This document shows positions 26,846-33,851 of a stretch of DNA of 64,000 bases, piece by piece. Each line of letters opens with the position of its first letter. Position 1 is the stretch's first letter. Origin of the DNA: Erythrobacter ramosus (GTDB lineage Bacteria > Pseudomonadota > Alphaproteobacteria > Sphingomonadales > Sphingomonadaceae). The stretch is taken from the NCBI RefSeq assembly GCF_009828055.1, contig NZ_WTYB01000001.1, positions 945,183 to 1,009,182 of the forward strand, in the 5' to 3' direction. Below the pieces are notes generated by a model, which saw nothing but the letters and a program-made list of their open reading frames with translations, was not told the origin of the DNA and searched no databases. The position numbers and the translations under genes are program-made.

Positions 26846-27148
26846 TTAGCTCCGCTCGGGCAGCGACAGGCTGACCTGCGCAGCGATCATCGCATCGACG
26901 ATCTTGGCCGGCACCAGCGGGTACGAGCCATCGCGCAACGCATCCCGGATCCGGGCGACCCGCTCGGCATCGACCGGCGGGCTGGCGGCTTCGCTGGCGC
27001 TGGTGACTTCGACGCTGATGCCGGACGCGCTGCTGGTGCTACCAGCTGCGGCGGGGCGGGAGCGCGCGTCTATCTGCGCGCGGTCGCTGGTGGACAACGC
27101 GCGCGCGGCGCTGACGCCCGGCAATTTGCTCAGTTCGACAGAGGGCAT
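26846..27148 (-). CDS. flgM: Anti-sigma28 factor FlgM
   Basis: This 100-aa protein is disordered and Ala/Ser-rich in its first 55 residues. It ends with the conserved sigma28-binding helices (VDAERVARIRDALRDGSYPL then PAKIVDAMIAAQV). FlgM holds FliA inactive until it is exported through the completed hook-basal body. It lies in front of flgN, as in most flagellated bacteria. If the flagellum here cannot be completed, FlgM would keep FliA permanently off. Confidence 0.92.
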   Translation of the reverse strand: MPSVELSKLPGVSAARALSTSDRAQIDARSRPAAAGSTSSASGISVEVTSASEAASPPVDAERVARIRDALRDGSYPLVPAKIVDAMIAAQVSLSLPERS

Positions 27149-27227
27149 GGCAATGTCCTTCGATTAAGTTCCTGTCGGCGAGAACGGCCGCGCGGAAGGG
27201 AGTTTAAGGGGGCGTTAAAGCGGTTTC

Positions 27228-27761
27228 TCAATCAGCCGGGATCACCGCGAGGCCGGGGCGTTCGATCCGGGCGCGCAGCGGCTCGCCCTTGCGGCTGGTG
27301 CGCACCTCGATCCAGTCACCCACCGCGCCCGGCTCCATCGCTTCGCCGGGCTGCTGGACGCTGAAACCGCGCCCGCGCACCATGATGGTGAGCGCATCGC
27401 CGCGCTTGACCGCAGGCGCGGCGCGGGCGGCGGCAGGTCCGGCGGCAGGCGTGATCGCGACGAAAATGCGCCATTTGACCGGCCCCGAACATTCGACCTG
27501 CACTGCCGTGCGCGCCACCGTGTGCCAACTGACAGCGAGCGACCCGGCGCAGGCGGCGAGCTGCAACCGTGCATCGGTCGCCGCTCGCGCGCCGCCGGGG
27601 GCGCCGATGGCAACGCCGGTAAACTCGGCCACAGCGCGGTCGATCATCGCCGGATCGGTCATCCCGCGCGCCTCGGCGGCGGGGTCGCATAGCGGCAGCA
27701 GCATCGGCAAAGCCAGCGGGCACAGCCGCCAACCAATGTGCCAGGAAGAGGTGGTGTCCAC
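27228..27761 (-). CDS. flgA: Flagellar P-ring assembly chaperone FlgA
   Basis: This 177-aa periplasmic protein has a signal peptide (GWRLCPLALPMLLPLCDPAAEA). The SAF-like C-terminal domain of FlgA includes VKRGDALTIMVRGRGFSV, GEAMEPGAVGDWIEVR and GEPLRARIERPGLAVI. FlgA helps polymerise the P-ring protein FlgI, which is not present in the window. I chose the GTG at 27759-27761 because AAGGAG (27771-27776) lies 9 nt upstream. A longer frame to 27818 has no function in its extra residues. It shares the minus strand with the motor-like pair upstream. Confidence 0.88.
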   Translation of the reverse strand: MDTTSSWHIGWRLCPLALPMLLPLCDPAAEARGMTDPAMIDRAVAEFTGVAIGAPGGARAATDARLQLAACAGSLAVSWHTVARTAVQVECSGPVKWRIFVAITPAAGPAAARAAPAVKRGDALTIMVRGRGFSVQQPGEAMEPGAVGDWIEVRTSRKGEPLRARIERPGLAVIPAD

Positions 27762-27838
27762 TCGGGGGCGCTCCTTGTTGTTGCGCGATTGCGCTGGCGG
27801 TGGAGCAGCAAGGGCCATGCCAAGCGCCCGTGTGACAC

Positions 27839-28297
27839 TCAGGGCGCGGCTGCGGGGATCACCGCATCATAGGCGAGGCTGGCATAGACCTCCTCGCGCA
27901 TCCCGGCGGTGATGATCGTGCGCACCGCCATCCCGCTCGCGCGGGCTTCGGCGGCCAGCGCTTCGGCGCGCTGCCAGGCCGCCGCTTCGCCGCCCTTTAT
28001 GTGGACTGCGAAGATCGTCAGCGTTGCACGCGGGTCTGGCCCCTGCGCGGTGAGCCATGCGCCAAGGCTCGGCCCGCCCGAAATCGGCCGGAACAGTGCC
28101 TGCGCCGGGGCGACCTCGGGCTGGATCACGCCGGGCGCATCCCGCTCACGCGCTTCGGTGTCGGCGTGGCGCCGCCCACTCTCGGCCTCGGCGGCGGGAA
28201 GGGCGGAGAGCGCCAGCAGGAACAGGATCAACGCCAGATCGGCGAGGACCAACTGCCAGCCATGCCCCCCACGCGGGTGTGTGGCGGTGAGGGTCAT
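27839..28297 (-). CDS. Small single-TM protein paired with a MotA/ExbB-like channel
   Basis: This 152-aa protein has one N-terminal membrane helix (WQLVLADLALILFLLALSAL). An Asp lies at the cytoplasmic edge of the helix, in the position of the proton-carrying Asp of MotB/ExbD. The periplasmic part (about 110 residues) contains a beta-alpha-beta-like segment (TLTIFAVHIKGG, EAAAWQRAEALAAEARASG, RTIITAG). It lacks a recognisable OmpA peptidoglycan-binding domain, so it is much shorter than a true MotB (about 250-300). Its start overlaps the MotA-like gene by 4 bp. It probably forms the B subunit of a proton channel tied to this flagellar locus. Confidence 0.6.
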   Translation of the reverse strand: MTLTATHPRGGHGWQLVLADLALILFLLALSALPAAEAESGRRHADTEARERDAPGVIQPEVAPAQALFRPISGGPSLGAWLTAQGPDPRATLTIFAVHIKGGEAAAWQRAEALAAEARASGMAVRTIITAGMREEVYASLAYDAVIPAAAP

Positions 28298-28977
28298 GTC
28301 ACCTCTCGCAGGTGCGCGCGGCGGGCATTGGCGGCGACATCGGTCAGGTCGATCTGGGCGATGAACCATTCGGCGAGCGTTTCGCGGTTCTGCTCCTCGA
28401 TCAGCCCGCGCCGCTCGATCGCGCTCGCCAGCGGGTAACACACCAGATGGGCGAGCAGCGCGCCGTAAAGCGAGGTCAGCACTGCGCTCGAAACGGCGCC
28501 CATGATCATCGCTGTGGCGTCGGCCCCTGCGGCAGGGTCGATCTGGGCGAGGCCGTAGAGCGTGCCGATCAGCCCGAAAACCGGGGCGAGTTCGCCTGAC
28601 CAGACGAACACCTGTGCGGCGCTCACCCGGCGCGCTTCATCGAGCGCGCGTTCGGCCCTGCGGACCTGGCCGAGCGCTTCGGGCGCGCCGTGGCGCAGAT
28701 AGGTTTCGAGCATCAGGCTCAGCGCGCGGTCAGGTGGCAGGGCCGGATCGGCGCGGTGGTGGCCGTCCCGCTGGATTGCGCTCAGCGCCTTGGCGAGCGC
28801 CTTGCGGTTGGCCTCGATCTGGAAAGGCCGCCGCACCAATCCGCTCGCCACCTTGATCGCTGCGCCGAAATCGCGCCACCCGCAGCGCGCGACCGTGGCG
28901 AGCACTGTGCCGACGACGACGATCCCCAGCGAACCGGGATCGAACAGGTGGGAAAGGTTGGGCAGGGCAGGCGGCAT
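28294..28977 (-). CDS. MotA/TolQ/ExbB-family proton channel protein
   Basis: This 227-aa membrane protein has an N-terminal helix (LGIVVVGTVLATVARCG) and a cytoplasmic loop. The conserved C-terminal pair of helices follows (GELAPVFGLIGTLYGLAQI, AMIMGAVSSAVLTSLYGALLAHLVCYPLA) with the family's GLIGT and small-residue pattern. It lies in the flagellar cluster beside flgA and divergent from flgB, so a stator role is likely. The length resembles TolQ/ExbB more than MotA (about 290). The ATG at 28977 follows GAGGGG at 7 nt; a GTG one codon earlier is possible. Confidence 0.75.
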   Translation of the reverse strand: MPPALPNLSHLFDPGSLGIVVVGTVLATVARCGWRDFGAAIKVASGLVRRPFQIEANRKALAKALSAIQRDGHHRADPALPPDRALSLMLETYLRHGAPEALGQVRRAERALDEARRVSAAQVFVWSGELAPVFGLIGTLYGLAQIDPAAGADATAMIMGAVSSAVLTSLYGALLAHLVCYPLASAIERRGLIEEQNRETLAEWFIAQIDLTDVAANARRAHLREVT

Positions 28978-29142
28978 CACAGATCCCCTCGTGTTGATTG
29001 CCGCTGTCAGAACGGCGGCAAGACCGGCGGATTAAGGCTTCAGGCTGCGGCGGCAGAGGCTTGCCACAGGGGTGAAGGTGATCCGGCAAGAGCCTGCCGC
29101 CCGGCGCATCCTCCGCCCCGTTTCGCCCGGTATGGCGTTGGT

Positions 29143-29159
29143 TTGGCACGCTTCCTGCT
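29143..29159 (+). promoter_or_regulatory. Sigma54 promoter upstream of flgB
   Basis: The sequence TTGGCACGCTTCCTGCT matches the sigma54 -24/-12 consensus. TGGCACG is intact, GC sits at -12, and there are exactly 10 nt between GG (29145-29146) and GC (29157-29158). Only the first T of TTGC is changed. Predicted transcript start is near 29170, 40 nt before flgB. It mirrors the promoter at 26447-26463 on the other arm. Confidence 0.82.
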
Positions 29160-29209
29160 GTTGGGACTGCAACCCCGCGGGCCTGTCCCGCAGCATCAGG
29201 AGCCCCCAC

Positions 29210-29563
29210 GTGAACGAGCGACTTTTCGGTATCCATGGCGCCGCGCTGACCGTGCGGTCGGAGCGGATGGGCGTGATCGCGTCCAACATCGCCAATGCCG
29301 CGACCCCCGGTTACAAGGCGCGCGACATTGATTTCAACGCTGCGCTTGATGCCCGGCTGGCGCGCGCGCGGGGGGTCATGTCCGCCAATGCCGGGGCTGG
29401 GATGGTGTGGCGCAGCCCGACCATGCCGTCGATGGATGGCAACACGGTTGAACTGAGCCGCGAACAGGTCGCCTTTGCCGAAAACGCCGTAGCGTACTCG
29501 GCGACGCTCAGCTTCGTGCAGGGCAAGGTCAACACCATCACCCGCGCGCTGAAGGGCGAATAG
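29210..29563 (+). CDS. flgB: Flagellar proximal rod protein FlgB
   Basis: This 117-aa rod protein has the conserved N-terminal axial motif (ERMGVIASNIANAATPGYKARDIDF near residues 18-42) and a C-terminal helix with NAVAYSATLSFVQGKVNTITRALKG. FlgB polymerises into the proximal rod above the MS ring. The GTG start at 29210 has AGGAG 7 nt upstream; a longer reading from 29072 would begin before the sigma54 promoter and is rejected. It opens the operon flgB-flgC-flgD-flgE-flgF and the chimeric gene. Confidence 0.93.
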   Translation: MNERLFGIHGAALTVRSERMGVIASNIANAATPGYKARDIDFNAALDARLARARGVMSANAGAGMVWRSPTMPSMDGNTVELSREQVAFAENAVAYSATLSFVQGKVNTITRALKGE

Positions 29564-29564
29564 G

Positions 29565-29975
29565 ATGCCCGAGCGCCAACCGATGACGCTGTTCTCCATG
29601 ACCACCCGCGCGATGAGCGCGCAGATGACGCGGATGAACGCCGCGACGTCGAACCTCGCCAATGCCGGGTCCGTCTCCTCCACCGAGGAAGGCGCCTACC
29701 GCCCGATCCGCGCGGTGTTTGCCGTAGAGCTCGACCGCGCCTCGGGCCTTGCCGGGGTGACGACCGGCGGGCTGGTGCGGGCTGAAACCGCACCCACCAA
29801 ACGCCACGATCCCTCGCACCCGCTCGCCGACAAGGACGGCTTCGTGTTCGAAGCCCCCGTCGATGAGACCGCCGAGATGGTCGAGATCATGGAAAGCGCG
29901 CGCCAGTACCAGAACCTGGTGCAGGCGCTTCAGACTGCCAAGCAACTGATGCTCGAAACCCTGAGGAGCCAGTAG
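29565..29975 (+). CDS. flgC: Flagellar proximal rod protein FlgC
   Basis: This 136-aa rod protein follows flgB after 1 nt. It has MTTRAMSAQMTRMNAATSNLANAGS near the start, the central FAVELDRASGLAGV and VRAETAPTKRHDPSHPLADKDGFVF segments typical of FlgC, and the C-terminal helix MVEIMESARQYQNLVQALQTAKQLMLETL. Length is normal. Its stop shares a base with the flgD start. A second ATG at 29583 (MTLFSM) is an alternative start. Confidence 0.94.
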   Translation: MPERQPMTLFSMTTRAMSAQMTRMNAATSNLANAGSVSSTEEGAYRPIRAVFAVELDRASGLAGVTTGGLVRAETAPTKRHDPSHPLADKDGFVFEAPVDETAEMVEIMESARQYQNLVQALQTAKQLMLETLRSQ

Positions 29976-30298
29976 TGAACACCACAACGACCACCACCAA
30001 TATCACCCCCGCCGCGCAGGCCACGCTGGACCGGCTCAACAAGCCCTCGCAGCTCAAGGGCGGCGGGCTCGGCGCGCTCGACGGCGGCGATTTCCTCAAG
30101 CTGCTGACCACGCAGCTGACCTTTCAGGACCCGCTCGAGCCGACCGACAACGAGGCGATGCTGGCGCAGATGGCGCAGTTTTCTGCGCTGGCCGCAACCA
30201 CCGAAAGCGGCGCGACGCTGGAGGACATCTCCACCAAGCTCGACCGACTGATCGCCGCGCAGGAAGCGGCCCTCCGCCCCTCCACGCCGCGTCCCTGA
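29975..30298 (+). CDS. flgD: Short flagellar hook scaffold protein FlgD
   Basis: The 107-aa protein contains the conserved FlgD export and capping region (GGDFLKLLTTQLTFQDPLEPTDNEAMLAQMAQFSALA near 33-69) and a helical tail. It ends where most FlgD proteins (about 220 aa) continue into FlgD-Ig and Tudor-like domains. The beta domains that cap the growing hook are therefore missing. The GTG start overlaps the flgC stop by one base. Short FlgD forms exist in nature, so it may be functional or a truncation. The flanking frames show no leftover Ig-like sequence. Confidence 0.88.
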   Translation: MNTTTTTTNITPAAQATLDRLNKPSQLKGGGLGALDGGDFLKLLTTQLTFQDPLEPTDNEAMLAQMAQFSALAATTESGATLEDISTKLDRLIAAQEAALRPSTPRP

Positions 30299-30328
30299 TC
30301 CCTTTCACCACCAGAGGAACACACCCCC

Positions 30329-31144
30329 ATGTCTTTCTTCACCTCCCTCTCCGGCCTCAAGAACGCCGAGACCGATCTGCGCGTCATCGCCAACAACATC
30401 GCCAATGCCGAAACCGTGGGCTTCAAGAAGAGCTCGGCGCAGTTTGCCGATCTGGTCGCCACCGGATCCTCCACCGATCCGCGCCGCAGCCCCGGCATTG
30501 GCGCGACCGTCGCCGGGATCACGCAAGATTTCGTCCTCGGCCCGCTGGAACAGACCGGCCGTAGCCTTGACCTTGCGATTGACGGCGACGGGTTCTTCGC
30601 GCTCGCCAATCCGTTTTCGGGCGACGTCAGCTACAGCCGCAATGGCAATTTCCGCCTGAGCGCGGCGGGTGAGCTGGAGGACGCGTGGGGCAACCGCTTG
30701 CAGGCCTATCCGGTCGATGCGGCGGGCAACCCAACCTCGACCACGCCCGCCGATGTCGACGTGCCGATCACCAACGCTGCGGGCTCGACCCTCGCCAACG
30801 TCACGATCGACGTGCGCGGGATCGTGAACGCCGCCTATGCCGATGGCACCACCGAGCCGGTTGGCATGGTGGCGCTGGCGACCTTCCCGGCCCCCAACGG
30901 GTTGCGCTCCATCGGCCAGACCAAGTGGCAGGCGACCGGGGATTCGGGCGTCGCAGTGTTCGGCAATCCCGGCATCGGCACCTATGGCGAGATGATCAGC
31001 GGCGCGCTGGAACGCTCCAACGTCGATCTGGCCGAGGAGATGGTTTCGCTGCTCACCGCGCAGCGCAATTATCAGGCGAACGCGCGCGCGATTGACACCG
31101 CGACGCAGATTTCGACCACCGTCCTCAACCTGCGCCAGCAGTAA
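30329..31144 (+). CDS. flgE: Flagellar hook protein FlgE (short form)
   Basis: This 271-aa protein has the axial N-terminal motif (SGLKNAETDLRVIANNIANAETVGFKKS near 8-35), LDLAIDGDGFFALANP, SYSRNGNFRLSAAGEL, and the C-terminal helix (AEEMVSLLTAQRNYQANARAIDTATQISTTVLNL). The motif order is that of FlgE, following flgD. At 271 aa it is shorter than usual hook proteins (about 400), with little D2 domain, so the hook would be thin. An AGAGGAAC ribosome site precedes the ATG. A FlgG-like rod protein is a conceivable alternative, but gene order favours FlgE. Confidence 0.85.
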   Translation: MSFFTSLSGLKNAETDLRVIANNIANAETVGFKKSSAQFADLVATGSSTDPRRSPGIGATVAGITQDFVLGPLEQTGRSLDLAIDGDGFFALANPFSGDVSYSRNGNFRLSAAGELEDAWGNRLQAYPVDAAGNPTSTTPADVDVPITNAAGSTLANVTIDVRGIVNAAYADGTTEPVGMVALATFPAPNGLRSIGQTKWQATGDSGVAVFGNPGIGTYGEMISGALERSNVDLAEEMVSLLTAQRNYQANARAIDTATQISTTVLNLRQQ

Positions 31145-31151
31145 TCGCACA

Positions 31152-31898
31152 ATGGACCGGCTGATCTACACCGCCATGACCGCGATGAACGCGGCGATGG
31201 ACCGGCAGCGGGTGGTGGCGAACAACCTCGCCAACGCCTCGACCCCGGGCTTTCGTCAGGAGATTTTCGCGGTCACCCCGGCCACCCTCAAGGACGGATC
31301 GCTGGAGGCCCGCGCCCTGGCGCGTGGCAATGTGCGCGGGGCCGATATGCGCACCGCGCGGGTGGTGCCGACCGGCAATCCGCTCGACGTGGCGTTGGAA
31401 GGCAAGGCGCTGATCGCGTTCCAGTCCCCCGACCGGCAGGGCGAGATCTACTCCCGGCGCGGCGACCTTCACGTTGCGGCCTCGGGCGTGCTGGAGAACG
31501 GTGAGGGGCTGGCGGTGCTGGGCGAAGGCGGGACACCGATTACTGTGCCGCCCGGTTTCAGCGTCAGTCTGGCCGCGGATGGCACCGTGCTCGCCAGTGA
31601 TCCCGCCGCCCCCAATGTCGCCGCCGAAGCGATTGACCGCATCCGACTGGTCAATCCCGAAGGCAGCCCGCTGGCCAAGGGGATCGACAGCTTCCTTAAG
31701 GTGCCGAACGGCGGCGTGTTGCCGCCCGATCCGACCGCGCGGCTCACCACCGGCGCGCTCGAAATGTCCAATGTCGAAACCGCCGATACGCTGGTGCAGA
31801 TGATCGAGGCGCAGCGCGCCTTCGAACAGCGCGCCAAGATCATCGCCACCGCCGGCACGCTCGATGAAGCGGGCAGCGGCCTCATGGCGCTGCGCTAA
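31152..31898 (+). CDS. flgF: Flagellar rod protein FlgF
   Basis: This 248-aa rod protein starts MDRLIYTAMTAMNAAMDRQRVVANNLANASTPGFR, the classical FlgF N-terminus. LDVALEGKALIAFQSPDRQGEIYSRRGDLHV follows, and the C-terminal helix has MSNVETADTLVQMIEAQRAFEQRAKIIATAGTLDEAG. Length is normal (about 245-250). I chose the ATG at 31152. An open frame runs back to 31092 inside flgE, without support. It lies directly upstream of the chimeric flgG-fliD gene. Confidence 0.93.
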   Translation: MDRLIYTAMTAMNAAMDRQRVVANNLANASTPGFRQEIFAVTPATLKDGSLEARALARGNVRGADMRTARVVPTGNPLDVALEGKALIAFQSPDRQGEIYSRRGDLHVAASGVLENGEGLAVLGEGGTPITVPPGFSVSLAADGTVLASDPAAPNVAAEAIDRIRLVNPEGSPLAKGIDSFLKVPNGGVLPPDPTARLTTGALEMSNVETADTLVQMIEAQRAFEQRAKIIATAGTLDEAGSGLMALR

Positions 31899-31918
31899 TC
31901 CAACAGGAGACCTGACCC

Positions 31919-33397
31919 ATGCCCACTTCAGCCCTTCACGTCGCCCGCACCGGGCTTGAGGCGCAGGATGCGCGGATGCGCGTCATCGCTAACAACCTCG
32001 CCAATATCGGCACCACCGGGTTCAAGCGCGACCGTGTGGATTTCGCGACGCTCGCCTATCAGGAACAGCGCGTCGCGGGTCAGGCGTCGACCGGGCAGAC
32101 GGCGTTCGCGGTGGGCCTCAATCTGGGGACCGGTGTGCAGGTGCAAGGCACCTCGCGCATCAACACGCAAGGCACGCTGAGCCGCACGGACAATGTGTTC
32201 GACCTCGCGCTGGATGGCGACGGGTTCTTTCAGGTCGAGCTGCCGCCGGGTGGCCAGATCGGCTTCACCCGCGCGGGCAATTTTGCGCTGGCGAATGACG
32301 GCACGCTGATCACGTCGCAGGGCTATGCCAGCCGCGATGCGCTGGTGGGGGAAGGCACGCTGACCCTGCGGTTCGGCACGGTCAGCGGAGCCAGCTTCAC
32401 CCCCGATGCCGCGCGCGCGGTCGCCGCTATCGCCGTCACCGCGACCGACACCCTCGCGACGCTCGCCACCAAGATCAATCAGGCCAGCAGCGGGGCGGTG
32501 CAGGCCTATGTCGCCGATGGCACGAGCGGCGCGCGGCTGGTGATGAAGGGGCGTGAAGGCGCTGCCAATGGCTTTGTGCTCGAAGCCGCAGGCGCAGGCG
32601 GAGCGGCTGCTCCGGGCGATCTCAGCTATATCAGCTGGGAACCGGCGACCAACGCGGGCGAGTTGCAGACCGCCGCGCGCGATGCGGTGTTCCGGCTCGA
32701 CACGGTGGAGCGCACCAGCTCCACCAACCGCATCACCGGCCTGCCGGGCTGGTTCGCCCTCAACCTCACCGCCACCAACACCGGCGCGCCGACCAACCTC
32801 AGCTTCGCCAGCAACACCGATGCGATTGCCAGCGTGATGAATGATTTCGTCGCCGCGCTGAACGATATCGTCAGTCAGCTTGCCGATGTCGCTGCGCCGA
32901 TCGGGGGCGCGTTGGGCAATGATCCCGGCGCGCGCGAATTGCGCCGCGATCTTGCCGGGTTGGCGAGCCGGATCGTCATGCCCGCCGCCGCCGATGGCGA
33001 ACCGCGCACCCTCGCCGATCTCGGGCTGGCGCTGAACCGCGATGGCAGCTTCCGGCTGGACAGCGCGCGCCTGACCCGCTCGCTTGAGACCAGCCCTGAT
33101 GCGGTCGCGGCGATGTTCACCACCGGGATTTCGGGCGTGTTCGCGACGATGGACCGCTTCGCGCGGGAGACCAGTTTTGTCAGCGATCCCGGATCGCTGG
33201 GCGGATCGCTCAAGCGGTTCGAGACGCAGCAGGCCGCCAGTGACGAGCGGCTGGCGAAAATCGCTGAGCAGCAGGATTATCTGCGCGAGCGGCTGACCCG
33301 CGAATTCACTGCCTCAGAACGCCGTGTGGCAGCGTCGCAATCGACCTTGGCGTTCCTGCGCCAGCAGGTCGATATCTGGTCGAACGGCGATCGGTAA
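31919..33397 (+). CDS. Chimeric gene: FlgG N-terminus fused in frame to FliD C-terminus
   Basis: Residues 1 to about 136 are the distal-rod protein FlgG: GLEAQDARMRVIANNLANIGTTGFKRDRVDF, LDLALDGDGFFQVELPPG-type segments and GTLITSQGY. FlgG then stops, although the family runs to about 262 residues. From about residue 145 the protein is FliD, the filament cap. It has EGTLTLRFGTVSG, VTATDTLATLATKINQASSG and GARLVMKGREGAANGFVLEA, and the FliD C-terminal domain with LADLGLALNRDGSFRLDSARL and a coiled-coil tail to 492. FliD lacks its N-terminal D0/D1. The junction (nt 32327-32350) is in frame, and fliS follows as it normally follows fliD. A deletion removing the genes between flgG and fliD is the simplest origin. 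Confidence 0.9.
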   Translation: MPTSALHVARTGLEAQDARMRVIANNLANIGTTGFKRDRVDFATLAYQEQRVAGQASTGQTAFAVGLNLGTGVQVQGTSRINTQGTLSRTDNVFDLALDGDGFFQVELPPGGQIGFTRAGNFALANDGTLITSQGYASRDALVGEGTLTLRFGTVSGASFTPDAARAVAAIAVTATDTLATLATKINQASSGAVQAYVADGTSGARLVMKGREGAANGFVLEAAGAGGAAAPGDLSYISWEPATNAGELQTAARDAVFRLDTVERTSSTNRITGLPGWFALNLTATNTGAPTNLSFASNTDAIASVMNDFVAALNDIVSQLADVAAPIGGALGNDPGARELRRDLAGLASRIVMPAAADGEPRTLADLGLALNRDGSFRLDSARLTRSLETSPDAVAAMFTTGISGVFATMDRFARETSFVSDPGSLGGSLKRFETQQAASDERLAKIAEQQDYLRERLTREFTASERRVAASQSTLAFLRQQVDIWSNGDR

Positions 33398-33406
33398 CGG
33401 GGGCCA

Positions 33407-33808
33407 ATGATGCAGATGTTCAGCCAGAACCCCGCCGCCGCCTATCGCCGGGTTGCGCTGGAAGCCCGTATCGAGGTGTCGGGCAGCGCCGATCTCACCC
33501 GCATCTGTCTGGAAGAGGCTTGTGCTGCGCTGGGGCAGGCGTTGCGCGCGGTAGAGCAGCCGTTGCCAGCTTGTAGCGAGGTTATACCGAGGTATTCGCG
33601 GGGTTATCGCGACGCGCTGAGCCGGGCGCAGACGATCCTGTTGTGGCTCGCCCAATCGGTCGCACCGGACCATCCGCTGGGGGCGAGCCTCACAGCGTTC
33701 TATGGCGGGCTGGCGAGCCAGATCGGGGCCAATTGCCTACAGGCGGACGCGAGGAGAATCGCGGAAATTCAAAGCGATATCAGAGATATGCTTGAGGCGG
33801 CGGGTTAG
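33407..33808 (+). CDS. fliS: Flagellin export chaperone FliS
   Basis: This 133-aa helical protein has the FliS layout: NPAAAYRRVALEARIEVSGSADLTRICLEEACAALGQAL, then SRGYRDALSRAQTILLWLAQSV, then the C-terminal LTAFYGGLASQIGANCL. FliS binds the C-terminus of flagellin before export; no flagellin gene lies in the window. It starts 9 nt after the chimeric gene, consistent with the normal fliD-fliS order. Two adjacent ATG codons (33407, 33410) are possible starts. Confidence 0.9.
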   Translation: MMQMFSQNPAAAYRRVALEARIEVSGSADLTRICLEEACAALGQALRAVEQPLPACSEVIPRYSRGYRDALSRAQTILLWLAQSVAPDHPLGASLTAFYGGLASQIGANCLQADARRIAEIQSDIRDMLEAAG

Positions 33809-33818
33809 ACTGCGGCGA

Positions 33819-33834
33819 TGTTTCACGTGAAACA
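33819..33834. promoter_or_regulatory. parS: parS centromere-like site (ParB binding)
   Basis: TGTTTCACGTGAAACA is an exact copy of the 16-bp chromosomal parS consensus. With flanking A and T it forms a perfect 18-bp palindrome (33818-33835). It lies 11 nt after fliS, outside any gene. ParB binds such sites and ParA segregates them. Chromosomal parS sites are mostly within the origin-proximal part of the replicon. A 16-bp perfect match has a negligible chance of arising at random in 64 kb. I saw no second copy in the window. Confidence 0.95.
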
Positions 33835-33851
33835 TTTGGCGAACATTGCGG

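Noticed and set aside
27176..27212. Possible sigma28 promoter upstream of flgM (TAAA, spacer, GCCG)
   Set aside because: Only partial agreement with the consensus and the second box is poor; too weak to report as a feature.
28990..29100. Sigma54-like promoter for the MotA-like gene on the minus strand
   Set aside because: The best GG/GC pair has 9 nt rather than 10 nt spacing, which sigma54 does not tolerate well.
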